From Lacinutrix sp. Bg11-31 (lineage in GTDB: Bacteria > Bacteroidota > Bacteroidia > Flavobacteriales > Flavobacteriaceae), in NCBI RefSeq assembly GCF_002831665.1, contig NZ_CP025118.1, positions 3,162,001-3,226,000 on the forward strand: 64,000 bases of DNA, given 5' to 3'. The number at the start of each line of letters is the position of its first letter. The first letter of the stretch is position 1. Of this stretch, positions 47,381-56,751 are shown in pieces. Under the pieces are notes generated by a model, which saw only the letters and a list, made by a program, of their open reading frames with translations, ran no database searches and had not been told where the DNA came from. The translations under genes and the position numbers were made by a program.

Positions 47381-47938
47381 TTAAACCGTCATTATTTCTT
47401 TGTCTTTACTAGCTAAAATTTCTTCTATGCGTTTAGAACACATATCAGTAAGTGTTTGTATATCTGCTTCAGCATTCTTCTGTAAATCTTCAGATACGCC
47501 ATCTACTTTTTTAATATCGTTATTAGCTTCTTTTCTTGCATTACGAACACCAACCTTAGCATCTTCAGCCTCAGATTTTGCCTGCTTTCCAAGATCACGT
47601 CTACGTTCTTCAGTTAAAGGAGGAACACTAATAATAAGTATTTCGCCATTATTCATTGGGTTAAAACCTAGATTAGCTATTTGAATTGCTTTCTCAATTG
47701 GCTGAATCATGTTTTTTTCCCATGGTTGTACAGTAATTGTTCTACCATCTGGCGTGTTAACGTTTGCAACTTGTGCTAATGGTGTTTGAGAACCATAATA
47801 ATCTACCATTACACTACCTAACATTGCAGGACTAGCTTTACCAGCACGTATGTTAGAGAATTGTTTAATAAGGTGTTGGATAGCGTTGTCCATAGACTCT
47901 TTAGTGCTATCTATTATAAATTGAATGTCTTCGTTCAT
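47381..47938 (-). CDS. frr: ribosome recycling factor
   Basis: Splits post-termination ribosomes together with EF-G. The whole 185-residue length matches the family: three-helix bundle (STKESMDNAIQHLIKQFSNIRAGKASPAMLGSV) with the IRAGKASP phrase, VDYYGSQTPLAQVANV, and PLTEERRRDLGKQAKSEAEDAKVGVRNARKEAN. It follows pyrH after about 160 bases, the conserved tsf-pyrH-frr order of many bacteria. Confidence 0.97.
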   Translation of the reverse strand: MNEDIQFIIDSTKESMDNAIQHLIKQFSNIRAGKASPAMLGSVMVDYYGSQTPLAQVANVNTPDGRTITVQPWEKNMIQPIEKAIQIANLGFNPMNNGEILIISVPPLTEERRRDLGKQAKSEAEDAKVGVRNARKEANNDIKKVDGVSEDLQKNAEADIQTLTDMCSKRIEEILASKDKEIMTV

Positions 47939-48097
47939 TGTTGAAATTTTTATTACTACTATACTTTATTCAAGAATTAAGCCAAAATTTATTTAGACTG
48001 TTAAACTGAGTTCAGTTGTAACGCACATCTTAATTCAAATACTAAAGTAAACAATTTTAGAAACTGACACAAATTTATCAATTTCTAACGTGTGATA

Positions 48098-48823
48098 TTA
48101 CTTACTTGGTTTAGGTAATAAGCTTACCTGAGTTCCAATATTTTCTCCAGAAACAACTTTCATTAAGTTCCCTCTTGTATTCATATCAAACACTATAATT
48201 GGTAAATCGTTTTCTTGACTTAATGTAAAAGCTGTTGTATCCATAACTTTTAAGCCTTTACGTAAGACATCGTCAAAAGTAATATGGTCAAATTTAATTG
48301 CTGTACTATCTTTTTCAGGATCTGTATTGTAAATACCATCAACACGAGTTCCTTTTAAAATAACATCTGCTTCAATTTCAATAGCTCTTAAAACTGCTGC
48401 CGAATCTGTTGTAAAGTATGGGTTACCAGTTCCTCCTCCAAAAATAACTACACGCCCTTTTCTTAAGTGACTCATTGCTTTTCTTCTAATAAAAGGTTCT
48501 GCAACTTCATTAATTTTTATAGCAGTTTGCAAACGTGTTTTTACATCTGCATCTTCTAAAGCTTGTTGTAAAGCTAAACCGTTAATTACTGTTGCTAGCA
48601 TTCCCATATGGTCGCCTTGAACACGATCCATACCATTCATGGCACCTGCAACACCTCTAAAAATATTTCCACCACCAATAACAATGGCAACTTCAATACC
48701 TTTTTCTGTTACGGCTTTTATGTCTTGTGCATATTCTGCTAGACGTTCTGGATCAATACCATATTGGCGATTTCCCATTAAGGCTTCACCAGATAGTTTT
48801 AGGAGTATTCTTTTATATTTCAT
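48098..48823 (-). CDS. pyrH: UMP kinase
   Basis: Phosphorylates UMP to [17 protein letters not shown] at the N-terminus, [57 protein letters not shown] and [13 protein letters not shown] are the amino-acid-kinase motifs of PyrH. The 241-residue length is normal. It has its own -7 box and is separated from tsf by a terminator, so it is not simply co-transcribed with tsf. Confidence 0.97.
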   Translation of the reverse strand: MKYKRILLKLSGEALMGNRQYGIDPERLAEYAQDIKAVTEKGIEVAIVIGGGNIFRGVAGAMNGMDRVQGDHMGMLATVINGLALQQALEDADVKTRLQTAIKINEVAEPFIRRKAMSHLRKGRVVIFGGGTGNPYFTTDSAAVLRAIEIEADVILKGTRVDGIYNTDPEKDSTAIKFDHITFDDVLRKGLKVMDTTAFTLSQENDLPIIVFDMNTRGNLMKVVSGENIGTQVSLLPKPSK

Positions 48824-48873
48824 GTTGAATGTAGCTGAGTATTATTTTCGCTTAAGCGGAAATATGAGTTACG

Positions 48874-48881
48874 CAAAATTA
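48874..48881 (-). promoter_or_regulatory. -7 box of pyrH
   Basis: TAATTTTG on the minus strand, about 50 bases before the pyrH ATG. The short leader contains a CGCTTAAGCG palindrome near 48849-48858. Confidence 0.55.
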
Positions 48882-48962
48882 CACAAATTTTTTATTTTTG
48901 AAATTATAAAGATTGCTGAAATCAAAATTTTTTAAATGTTGAGTTTTAGCCGAATATTAAGC

Positions 48963-49004
48963 ATAAAAAAACCACTAGCTCTAAAAATAGAGTAGTGGTT
49001 TTTT
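48963..49004 (-). terminator. terminator of tsf
   Basis: An imperfect stem (AAAAAACCACTA with TAGTGGTTTTTT, and the inner AGCTCT/AGAG pairs) with a T-run on the minus strand, about 55 bases past the tsf stop. Confidence 0.85.
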
Positions 49005-49057
49005 ATAATATTTAGATTATTGTGGATTCTGTATCAAGTACGGAATTGCAAAACTAT

Positions 49058-50017
49058 CTATCCTAAAGAAACACGTTTAAAAGCAGTTACTTCAACGTTT
49101 TTAGACGCTACGTAAGCTGCAACGGTTTGCTTTTCGTCTTTAATAAACCTTTGGTCAAGTAAACATTGTTCTTGATCTAAAGTTGTGTTATCACTAACAA
49201 AACGCTCTAATTTTCCTGGTAAAATTTTATCCCAAATTTGTTCTGGCTTACCTTCTGCAGCTAATTGTGCTTTCGCATCAGCTTCAGCTTTAGCCATAAC
49301 TTCAGGAGTTAATTGTGCCATAGAAATGTATTCAGGTACGTTTTTAAGTGTTTTACCTAAACGACCTAACTCAATATTATCTTTTTCGATAACTGCAATT
49401 CTTGCTTCAGTTTCGTTAGCTACAAAAGAAGCTTCAAAACCTTTGTAAGATAAAGAAGATGCTCCCATAGAAGCAACTTGCATTGCTACATCTTTACCAA
49501 CTGTTTCATCTGCTTGAGATAAACCAACTAATGCACCAATTTTGTTAATGTGAACGTAAGTACCAACATAAGCTGCTTCTAATTTCTCGAAAGCGTTGAT
49601 TTCTAATTTTTCACCAACAACACCAGTTTGTTCAATTAATTTTTCGGCAACTGTCATATCACCAAAATTTGCAGCTAAGAAATCTTCTTTGTTGTCAAAG
49701 TTGATAGCGATATCTGCAAACTGTCCAGCTAATGCTAAGAAAGATTCGTTTTTTCCAACGAAATCTGTTTCACATCCTAATACAATGGCAACACCAACTG
49801 TATTGTCAGCATTAATTCTTGTTACAGCAGCACCTTCAGAAGAATCTCTGTCAGCTCTTTTTTCAGCTACTTTTTGTCCTTTTTTACGTAATACATCGAT
49901 TGCTAAATCAAAATCACCTTTAGCTTCCACTAAGGCTTTTTTACAATCCATCATACCTGCACCAGTTGCTTTTCTTAACTTGTTTACTTCTGCTGCTGAA
50001 ATTTTTACTTCACTCAT
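49058..50017 (-). CDS. tsf: elongation factor Ts
   Basis: Nucleotide exchange factor for EF-Tu. The UBA-like N-terminus (ISAAEVNKLRKATGAGMMDCKKALVEAKGDFDLAI) is a perfect family opening, followed by GAAVTRINADN, VGVAIVLGCETDFVGKNESF and the C-terminal LPGKLERFVSDNTTLDQEQC. At 319 residues it has the longer form usual in Bacteroidota. It lies about 80 bases after rpsB and is probably co-transcribed with it. Confidence 0.98.
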   Translation of the reverse strand: MSEVKISAAEVNKLRKATGAGMMDCKKALVEAKGDFDLAIDVLRKKGQKVAEKRADRDSSEGAAVTRINADNTVGVAIVLGCETDFVGKNESFLALAGQFADIAINFDNKEDFLAANFGDMTVAEKLIEQTGVVGEKLEINAFEKLEAAYVGTYVHINKIGALVGLSQADETVGKDVAMQVASMGASSLSYKGFEASFVANETEARIAVIEKDNIELGRLGKTLKNVPEYISMAQLTPEVMAKAEADAKAQLAAEGKPEQIWDKILPGKLERFVSDNTTLDQEQCLLDQRFIKDEKQTVAAYVASKNVEVTAFKRVSLG

Positions 50018-50100
50018 AGTAAATATAATTTAAAAAAGTCGCTTAATTAATTTCTGTTAGGAAAGAACTAAACGACTTTATTTGTAATAATTTTATTGTC

Positions 50101-50925
50101 TTATTCTTCTTCGTTAGCTGCTTCTTTTGCTTCAGTTTTTGCTGGAGCTGCTTTTTCAACTGTCTTAGCTGGTTCAGCTTTAGCTTCAGTTTTTTCAACT
50201 TTTGCTTCAGTTTTACCTTCAGCTTTAGCATCTTTTTCAGCTTTACGCGCATTTAATCCACCAGTAATAGCTTCAGTAACATGCGTTAAAATTTTATCGA
50301 TCGATTTAGAAGCATCATCATTTGATGGTATAACGTAATCTACTTGACGTGGATCAGAGTTAGTATCTACCATTGCAAATATTGGAATGTTTAATTTCTG
50401 TGCTTCTTTAATCGCGATATGCTCACGTTTAATATCTACAACAAACAAAGCTGCTGGAAGACGAGTCATGTCAACAATAGAACCTAAATTCTTTTCTAAC
50501 TTAGCTCTTAAACGATCAACTTGTAAACGTTCTTTTTTAGATAAAGTTAAAAATGTTCCATCTTTCTTCATTCTATCAATAGTAGCCATCTTCTTGATCG
50601 CTTTTCTAATAGTAATAAAGTTAGTTAACATTCCACCAGGCCATCTTTCTGTGATAAAAGGCATATTAATACCTCCCGCTTTTTCAGCGACGATGTCTTT
50701 TGCTTGTTTTTTTGTAGCTACAAATAAGATTTTACGACCAGAAGCTGCGATTTTTGCTAACGCATCTCCAGCTTCGTCCATCTTAGCTGCTGTTTTGTAT
50801 AAATTGATAATATGGATACCGTTACGCTCCATATATACGTAAGGAGCCATGTTTGGGTCCCACTTACGTGTAAGGTGACCGAAGTGTACACCTGCTTCAA
50901 GTAATTCTTTTACTTCTACTGCCAT
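50101..50925 (-). CDS. rpsB: 30S ribosomal protein S2
   Basis: VKELLEAGVHFGHLTRKWDP, ERNGIHIINLYKT, LFVATKKQAKDIV, ERWPGGMLTNF and PIFAMVDTNSDPRQVDYVIPSNDDA define S2. The last ~45 residues are a low-complexity tail of lysine, alanine and glutamate (KTEAKVEKTEAKAEPAK), beyond the usual end of the protein; such tails occur in Bacteroidota S2. S2 with EF-Ts downstream is the standard order. The start is set at the ATG that gives MAVEVKELLEAG. Confidence 0.98.
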   Translation of the reverse strand: MAVEVKELLEAGVHFGHLTRKWDPNMAPYVYMERNGIHIINLYKTAAKMDEAGDALAKIAASGRKILFVATKKQAKDIVAEKAGGINMPFITERWPGGMLTNFITIRKAIKKMATIDRMKKDGTFLTLSKKERLQVDRLRAKLEKNLGSIVDMTRLPAALFVVDIKREHIAIKEAQKLNIPIFAMVDTNSDPRQVDYVIPSNDDASKSIDKILTHVTEAITGGLNARKAEKDAKAEGKTEAKVEKTEAKAEPAKTVEKAAPAKTEAKEAANEEE

Positions 50926-51099
50926 TTTGTAATTAGTTTACGTTCTGTTGAATTAGCAATAATTAAGTGGTCATTTATAAAAATTCGCCTTAACTATTTA
51001 GATGCTATACTAAATTCCTGTGTTTTAATTTTAAAGACACTAGGACAACAATAACTGTTTAAAATTTGTTTGGTGTTGAAAATAAATTCAACAATAATA

Positions 51100-51486
51100 T
51101 TAACGCTTAGAGAATTGGAATTTCTTACGGGCTTTCTTCTGTCCGAATTTCTTACGTTCCACCATTCTTGGATCTCTAGTTAATAAACCTTCTGGCTTAA
51201 GCACTAATCTATGTTCAGGATTGATTTCGCACATTGCACGAGATATTGCTAAACGGATAGCTTCTGCTTGACCAGTAATACCACCACCAAATACATTTAC
51301 GCTAATGTCAAAAGTCTCCGCATTGTCAGTTAATACTAACGGTTGGTTTACTTTGTACTGTAACGTTGCTGTATCGAAGTAGTCTTTAATGTCTTTTTTG
51401 TTAATCGTGATATTTCCTTTACCTTCTTTAAGGTAAACACGAGCAACTGCCGTTTTACGACGACCAATTTTGTGTAATACTTCCAT
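51100..51486 (-). CDS. rpsI: 30S ribosomal protein S9
   Basis: The 128-residue product has IGRRKTAVARVYLKEGKGNI, VFGGGITGQAEAIRLAISRA, LLTRDPRMVERKKFGQKKAR and the conserved terminal FQFSKR whose arginine reaches the P-site tRNA. Its ATG overlaps the rplM stop by one base (TAATG), giving tight coupling. Confidence 0.98.
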   Translation of the reverse strand: MEVLHKIGRRKTAVARVYLKEGKGNITINKKDIKDYFDTATLQYKVNQPLVLTDNAETFDISVNVFGGGITGQAEAIRLAISRAMCEINPEHRLVLKPEGLLTRDPRMVERKKFGQKKARKKFQFSKR

Positions 51487-51941
51487 TACTTGAATTCGTT
51501 TAAGTTAATTACTGTAGGCTTTTGCGCTTCGTGAGCGTGCTTAGTTCCTGTAACAACAGTTAAATTTCTGAAAAGTGCTGCTCCTAATTTGTTCTTAGGT
51601 AACATTCCTTTTACAGATTTCTCTACTAATCTTGACGGATCTTTTCCGAACAATTCAGTAGCAGTTAAACTTCTTTGACCACCTGGATAACCTGTGTGAC
51701 GAATGTACGATTTGTCATTCCACTTGTTTCCTGATAACGTGATTTTTTCTGCGTTGATAACGATTACGTTATCTCCACAATCAACGTGAGGTGTGAAGCT
51801 TGGCTTGTGCTTACCTCTTAAAAGTCTTGCGACTTGAGAGCACATACGCCCTAAAGTTTGACCATCAGCATCAATTAAAACCCACTGCTTATCGACAGTT
51901 GCTTTATTGGCTGAAATGGTTTTGTAGCTTATTGTATCCAC
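51486..51941 (-). CDS. rplM: 50S ribosomal protein L13, GTG start
   Basis: [38 protein letters not shown] is the L13 N-terminal core; [16 protein letters not shown] and [13 protein letters not shown] ([12 protein letters not shown]) segments follow. The predicted start is GTG at 51941, giving [16 protein letters not shown], which matches Bacteroidota L13 N-termini; no better ATG is in place. Length 151 residues. First gene of the rplM-rpsI pair, with a promoter box and short leader upstream. Confidence 0.97.
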   Translation of the reverse strand: MDTISYKTISANKATVDKQWVLIDADGQTLGRMCSQVARLLRGKHKPSFTPHVDCGDNVIVINAEKITLSGNKWNDKSYIRHTGYPGGQRSLTATELFGKDPSRLVEKSVKGMLPKNKLGAALFRNLTVVTGTKHAHEAQKPTVINLNEFK

Positions 51942-51942
51942 A

Positions 51943-51997
51943 ATTTTTAAATTTTATTTATTAAACATTCCTCTCTTAAAAAGAGTTTGCAAATTTA
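51943..51997 (-). promoter_or_regulatory. promoter and leader of rplM-rpsI
   Basis: TAAATTTG (minus strand, 51990-51997) is a perfect -7 box. The leader of roughly 45 bases carries a small hairpin, CTCTT-ttt-AAGAG, at 51973-51985. Ribosomal-protein leaders that bind L13 have been proposed in Bacteroidia; whether this hairpin is one is inference and needs a covariance search. Confidence 0.5.
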
Positions 51998-52174
51998 CGA
52001 CAATCTTCTTGATTACCAAATAGTATACAGTATTTTATTTGATAACTTTGTTGATATGTTTTGTCACTTTGTTAATTAGCGCCTCAATTTTTAAAATTGA
52101 CTGTTTATAACATCGCTGTTTTTGTTCATTTTATACTAAAAAACTTTTTTATGATTTTAAATAAGTCAATATTA

Positions 52175-52276
52175 TGTCACTTCGAGTGATTTGTGAAGAT
52201 ATGAGCAAATTGTATCGAGAAGTTTTTTTTATAGTCCTAGATATAATGCTCCTTTGGCGCATCACTCGAACTGACA
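52175..52276. repeat. intergenic REP/MITE-like element, copy 1
   Basis: TGTCACTTCGAGTGAT at 52175-52190 and ATCACTCGAACTGACA at 52261-52276 are inverted repeats with a single mismatch, about 70 bases apart. The interior has TGTATCGAGAAG. Words from it recur at 58847-58932. It is non-coding and lies in the divergent interval rplM/YgiQ (51942-52374), which otherwise holds only promoters. Confidence 0.6.
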
Positions 52277-52359
52277 ATTAATTACAATTTAATTGTAAAA
52301 TGGATAATTAATTAAATGCTAAAGCCTTTTATAATAATAGATAAGAGTCTTTTTTTGAC

Positions 52360-52367
52360 TATTTTTG
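52360..52367 (+). promoter_or_regulatory. -7 box of the YgiQ-type gene
   Basis: TATTTTTG ends seven bases before the ATG at 52375, so the messenger would be leaderless or carry only two or three bases before the start. Confidence 0.6.
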
Positions 52368-52374
52368 CAGCAAT

Positions 52375-54327
52375 ATGCAAGAACTACAACTATCAGATTG
52401 GTTACCTACCACTAACAAAGAGGTGAAAATACGCGGCTGGGAAGAACTAGACGTTATCCTATTTAGTGGTGATGCCTATGTGGATCACCCATCATTTGGG
52501 CCTGCAGTAATTGGTCGTATTTTAGAAAGTTATGGCTTGCGTGTTGCCATAGTACCACAACCTAATGTAAAAGATAATCTTCAGGATTTTGTAAAAATGG
52601 GGAAACCAAAATTATTTTTTGGTGTTACAGGTGGTTGTATGGATCCTATGCTTAGCAATTATAATGCTAATAAAAAAAGAAGAGATAAAGATGCGTACAC
52701 TCCAAATGGAGATATTGGTTTTAGACCAGATTACGCAACAACAGTATATTCTAATATTTTAAAAGACAAATGGCCAGATACTCCTATATTAATAGGTGGT
52801 ATTGAAGCGTCATTACGTCGTGTAACACATTACGATTTTTGGAGCGATAAACTAATGCCTTCTATTTTAGAAACCTCTAAAGCAGATATGTTGGTTTACG
52901 GAATGGGAGAACAACCATTGCGAGAAGTCGTACGTTTATTGCAAAAAGGAGTGCCTTTTTCTAGTATTACAACAGTTTTACAAACTGCTGTTTTATTAAA
53001 TGCAGATGCTAAAATTCCTAAAAATAGTAATTGGGAAGATGTAGAAATCGCTTCGCACGAAATTTGTTTAGAGGATAAGAAAAAGTATGCAGCAAACTTT
53101 AAGGTTATAGAGCAAGAATCTAATAAGTTAGCAGCGAGACGTATTTTCCAGAAAGTAGGAGATAAAACATTGATGATTAATCCGCCTTGTCCTACAATGA
53201 CGGAAGCCGAAATCGATGCCTCTTTCGAGTTACCTTACACAAGAATGCCACATCCAAAGTATAATAAGCGTGGACCAATTCCTGCTTACGAGATGATTAA
53301 GTTCTCGATAAACATACATCGTGGTTGTTTTGGTGGTTGTAGTTTTTGTACAATTTCTGCACATCAAGGTAAGTTTATTGCCTCTCGTAGTCAAGAATCT
53401 GTATTACGTGAAGTGGATACTGTAGCAAATATGCCAGATTTTAAAGGTTACTTATCCGATATTGGTGGACCAAGTGCCAACATGTATCAAATGAAAGGTA
53501 AAGTACAATCTATTTGCGATAAGTGTGTTGCACCTAGTTGTATTTCACCAGTAATATGTAGTAATTTAGATACTTCACATAAGCCATTAACCGATTTATA
53601 TCAAGCGGTAGATAAACATCCAAAAATTAAGAAATCGTTTATAGGTTCTGGTATTCGTCATGATATGTTGGTTCCTGAATTTAATAAAAATGCAGATCCA
53701 AAAGAGTTAGATGCTTATACTGAGGAAGTAATGACTAAACACGTTTCTGGAAGGCTAAAAGTAGCACCAGAACACACTAGTGATCCTGTTTTAAAATTGA
53801 TGCGTAAACCATCGTTTAAATACTTCCATAAATTTAAAGAACGTTTCGATAAAATTAATGTAGCAAAGAAATTAAAGCTTCAATTAATACCATACTTTAT
53901 ATCTAATCATCCTGCTTGCGAGGTCGAAGATATGGCAAACCTAGCTGCCGAAACTAAAGATATGGGTTTCCAGTTAGAGCAAGTACAAGGTTTTACACCA
54001 ACACCAATGACGGTTGCTACTGTAATTTATTATAGTGGTTACCATCCATACACGCTTAAAAAAGTAAATACACCTATTTCGCAAAAGGAGAAAGACGAAC
54101 AACACCGTTTTTTCTTTTGGTATAAAGAGGAGAATAAAGCGTGGATAAAAAAGACTTTAAATAAATTAGGCCGTGAAGATTTACTAAAAGTACTACTTCC
54201 TGATAAAGACGATAAATGGCGTAAAAACAAACCTACAGGTGAAACTAAAAACACCTATAATGATGCTATTCCTTTTAATAAACGAAAGACTAAAGCTAAG
54301 TTTAAGAGTAAGGATAAAAAGAGATAA
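52375..54327 (+). CDS. YgiQ family radical SAM protein
   Basis: The 650-residue product has the YgiQ N-terminal domain (LDVILFSGDAYVDHPSFGPA, PKLFFGVTGGCMDPMLSNY, DTPILIGGIEASLRRVTHYDFW), then a radical SAM core with the cluster motif CFGGCSFC (C-x3-C-x2-C) in NIHRGCFGGCSFCTISAHQG. Downstream LSDIGGPSANMYQMKG, CVAPSCISPVICSNLDTSH and KVAPEHTSDPVLKLM are characteristic. The C-terminus is basic (KRKTKAKFKSKDKKR). YgiQ proteins are widespread and their reaction is not established. The start at 52375 sits right after a promoter box. Confidence 0.95.
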   Translation: MQELQLSDWLPTTNKEVKIRGWEELDVILFSGDAYVDHPSFGPAVIGRILESYGLRVAIVPQPNVKDNLQDFVKMGKPKLFFGVTGGCMDPMLSNYNANKKRRDKDAYTPNGDIGFRPDYATTVYSNILKDKWPDTPILIGGIEASLRRVTHYDFWSDKLMPSILETSKADMLVYGMGEQPLREVVRLLQKGVPFSSITTVLQTAVLLNADAKIPKNSNWEDVEIASHEICLEDKKKYAANFKVIEQESNKLAARRIFQKVGDKTLMINPPCPTMTEAEIDASFELPYTRMPHPKYNKRGPIPAYEMIKFSINIHRGCFGGCSFCTISAHQGKFIASRSQESVLREVDTVANMPDFKGYLSDIGGPSANMYQMKGKVQSICDKCVAPSCISPVICSNLDTSHKPLTDLYQAVDKHPKIKKSFIGSGIRHDMLVPEFNKNADPKELDAYTEEVMTKHVSGRLKVAPEHTSDPVLKLMRKPSFKYFHKFKERFDKINVAKKLKLQLIPYFISNHPACEVEDMANLAAETKDMGFQLEQVQGFTPTPMTVATVIYYSGYHPYTLKKVNTPISQKEKDEQHRFFFWYKEENKAWIKKTLNKLGREDLLKVLLPDKDDKWRKNKPTGETKNTYNDAIPFNKRKTKAKFKSKDKKR

Positions 54328-54412
54328 TTTTTCTATGTAAGCTTTTTAATTTCTCGGTTTTATTCATTGTTTTTAGTATCAGTATTTTTTTGTTTTAATT
54401 GAACAACATATT

Positions 54413-54451
54413 ACGAAGCTTAATTATTAACTTAAATTAATTAGGCTTCGT
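54413..54451. terminator. hairpin between convergent genes, likely terminator
   Basis: ACGAAGCTTAATTA and TAATTAGGCTTCGT pair in a 14-bp stem with one mismatch and an 11-nt loop. The T-run is weak on both strands, so termination strength is unclear. It lies between the YgiQ-type gene and the convergent fusion gene. Confidence 0.6.
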
Positions 54452-54483
54452 CTTATTTGAAAGCGTTATGTTGTAATCTAATG

Positions 54484-56751
54484 TTATTCTTTTTTGTAAT
54501 ATAAATTTAATACAGCATCGATTGTGTCTACAACTTGTTTTGCATTCTCTTTTGTAAAACATAAAGGAGGTTTCGTTTTTAGCACACTATCGTGAGGACC
54601 ATCTGTGCTAATAAGAATAAAACGGTTTCTTAATTCATTTTTAATATAATGTGCCAGTTTAGTATTTGGTTCTATGTTATTTTCTTTTATTATTTCAACA
54701 CCAATAAATAATCCAGAACCACGCACGTCTCCAATACAAGTGTGTTTTTCTTTTAATTTTTTGAAAAGAGATAAATAATAATCACCAACCAGTTTAGCGT
54801 TTTGTTGTAGTTGGCTATTTTCAATTTCTTGTAAAACCGTTAATGCTATTTTACAAGACACTGGATTGCCTCCAAAAGAACTAAAAAATTCTACACCTTT
54901 ACCAAATGAATCTGCAATTGCTTTAGTAGTAACAACAGCACCCATTGGATGGCCATTAGCAATGGGTTTTCCAAGAATCACAATATCCGGAATAACCTCT
55001 TGCGCTTCAAATCCCCAAAAATAATCTCCTAAACGTCCAAAGCCAGTCTGTACTTCGTCGCTTATACAAACACCACCTTGTTTTCTAATTGCTGGATAAA
55101 TAGCTTTCAGATACCCTTTTGCTAATGGCACTTGTCCTCCACAGCCAACTACAGGTTCTGTAATAAATGCTGAAATTTTAGAGTGGCTACTTTCAATTTT
55201 TACAATTGCATCTTTAGCATATTGTTTACCAGCAGTACCATCATTTTTTGTGTATTGACCTCTATAAGTATCTGGAATTTCGGCTTTAATAATGTGGTTC
55301 TTTTCGCCTTGACCTTTTTTATTTCCGTACTTATAATGACTAATATCTATGGCCATTTGCGTATTGCCATGATAGCCATGTTCTATAACCATTATTGTAT
55401 TTTGTTTGGTATGTGTATTGGCAAGTCTTATGGCTAAATCGCTTGCTGCACTACCAGAATTCACAAAGAAAACAGTGTCTAATTCCTTTGGGAATTTAGA
55501 GAGTAATGCTTTGGCATATTCCGGAAAAGCATCAAATAAATATCTGGTGTTTGTATTTAATGTTCCAATTTGTTGCGCAGCTATTTTTGTGATTTCAGGA
55601 TGTGCATGACCAATATGCGGAATATTATTATACGCATCCAAAAAAGTGTTTCCGTAACCATCATACATATATTGAAAAGCAGAACCTTTCATATAAATAG
55701 GATTATCGTAACTTAACGATAATATTGGACTCGTTAGTTTATGACGTTCTTTTATTAAATCGCTTATCGGTTTTGGAGTTTCAATATTAAAACCTGCAGC
55801 CTTATAAAATTCGTTTTTTGCATGAATCGGGTTTATTCTTACCCATTTATTAAGCGTATTCCATGCGTTTTCTTCACTAACTGAAGCGTAAACATTTTCT
55901 GGATCTATTTTTTTGGCGTGTGCCGAATTACAAACACTTGTACATAATCTGCCAGCAATAAGATAGTACAAGATGTCTAATTCTTTTTGTTCTAAAGGAA
56001 GAATACTATGATAACCTTTTATAAAATGAATTGCCCATGCTAAAGGCTCGTCTTTATCATAACAAGCATATGTTATAGCAATAGCAACTTCGTTTATTAA
56101 AGGAGAATGTGCTAAATCGCCAAAATCAATGAGTCCCGAGATGCTATTGTTTTTCACTAAAACATTCCACTCATTAACATCGTTATGAATAATAGATTTT
56201 CGTAATTCAGAAATAATTGGAGTTACGTAAAATTCATATTGCTGAAAGAAATAGGAGACTAAGTTTCTATCGCTTGCATTATCAATATCCTTAATGTATT
56301 TTTTATTAAGGTTCAAGTATTGCAAGTCCCATTCCCATTGTCTCGCTTTTAAAACGTAGTTGTTTAGCTTTAAAAGTTCAATATCCATTTGTGCTGTAAA
56401 AGTACCAATAGAAGTTATTAATTCTGGAGTATGTGGTGCATCTCCTAAAAAAGTGCCATCTAAAAAAGTTAATAATCTACAGATGGTTTTTACGCCATTA
56501 ATTTCTGTAATTTTTATAAACTCACCATCACTAAAAGTAATAGGTTGTGGAAAAGAAGAGTTCTTGTTTAGCGCATTTAAAACGCTATTTTCTGCTTCAA
56601 TTAAAGCCAATAGGTCTTCTGTAAACGTGTAGGTTTTAAAAATGTATTTATCGGAAGTAGTTTTTAAAAGATAATTGACATTATCATAACCATTCAGTAT
56701 TTTTAAATCAATTATTTCAAAATCAAACCAGTTTTTAATGGTGTTTAACAT
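54484..56751 (-). CDS. fusion of APH-family kinase and class III aminotransferase/phospho-lyase
   Basis: Two enzymes in one 755-residue chain. Residues ~1-310: aminoglycoside/choline/hydroxylysine-kinase-like domain with H189-N-D191 (SIIHNDVNEWNVLV, the catalytic HxDxxxxN type loop) and D209 in LIDFGDL that binds magnesium. Residues ~330-755: class III PLP enzyme with FFVNSGSAASDLAIRLA, EHGYHGNTQMAIDIS, ISDEVQTGFGRLGDYFWGF and Schiff-base lysine K595 in LGKPIANGHPMGAVV. Mammalian hydroxylysine kinase and phosphohydroxylysine (or phosphoethanolamine) phospho-lyase are separate proteins from these same two families and act in sequence. A bifunctional kinase/phospho-lyase for an amino alcohol is therefore the best inference. 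Confidence 0.88.
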   Translation of the reverse strand: MLNTIKNWFDFEIIDLKILNGYDNVNYLLKTTSDKYIFKTYTFTEDLLALIEAENSVLNALNKNSSFPQPITFSDGEFIKITEINGVKTICRLLTFLDGTFLGDAPHTPELITSIGTFTAQMDIELLKLNNYVLKARQWEWDLQYLNLNKKYIKDIDNASDRNLVSYFFQQYEFYVTPIISELRKSIIHNDVNEWNVLVKNNSISGLIDFGDLAHSPLINEVAIAITYACYDKDEPLAWAIHFIKGYHSILPLEQKELDILYYLIAGRLCTSVCNSAHAKKIDPENVYASVSEENAWNTLNKWVRINPIHAKNEFYKAAGFNIETPKPISDLIKERHKLTSPILSLSYDNPIYMKGSAFQYMYDGYGNTFLDAYNNIPHIGHAHPEITKIAAQQIGTLNTNTRYLFDAFPEYAKALLSKFPKELDTVFFVNSGSAASDLAIRLANTHTKQNTIMVIEHGYHGNTQMAIDISHYKYGNKKGQGEKNHIIKAEIPDTYRGQYTKNDGTAGKQYAKDAIVKIESSHSKISAFITEPVVGCGGQVPLAKGYLKAIYPAIRKQGGVCISDEVQTGFGRLGDYFWGFEAQEVIPDIVILGKPIANGHPMGAVVTTKAIADSFGKGVEFFSSFGGNPVSCKIALTVLQEIENSQLQQNAKLVGDYYLSLFKKLKEKHTCIGDVRGSGLFIGVEIIKENNIEPNTKLAHYIKNELRNRFILISTDGPHDSVLKTKPPLCFTKENAKQVVDTIDAVLNLYYKKE

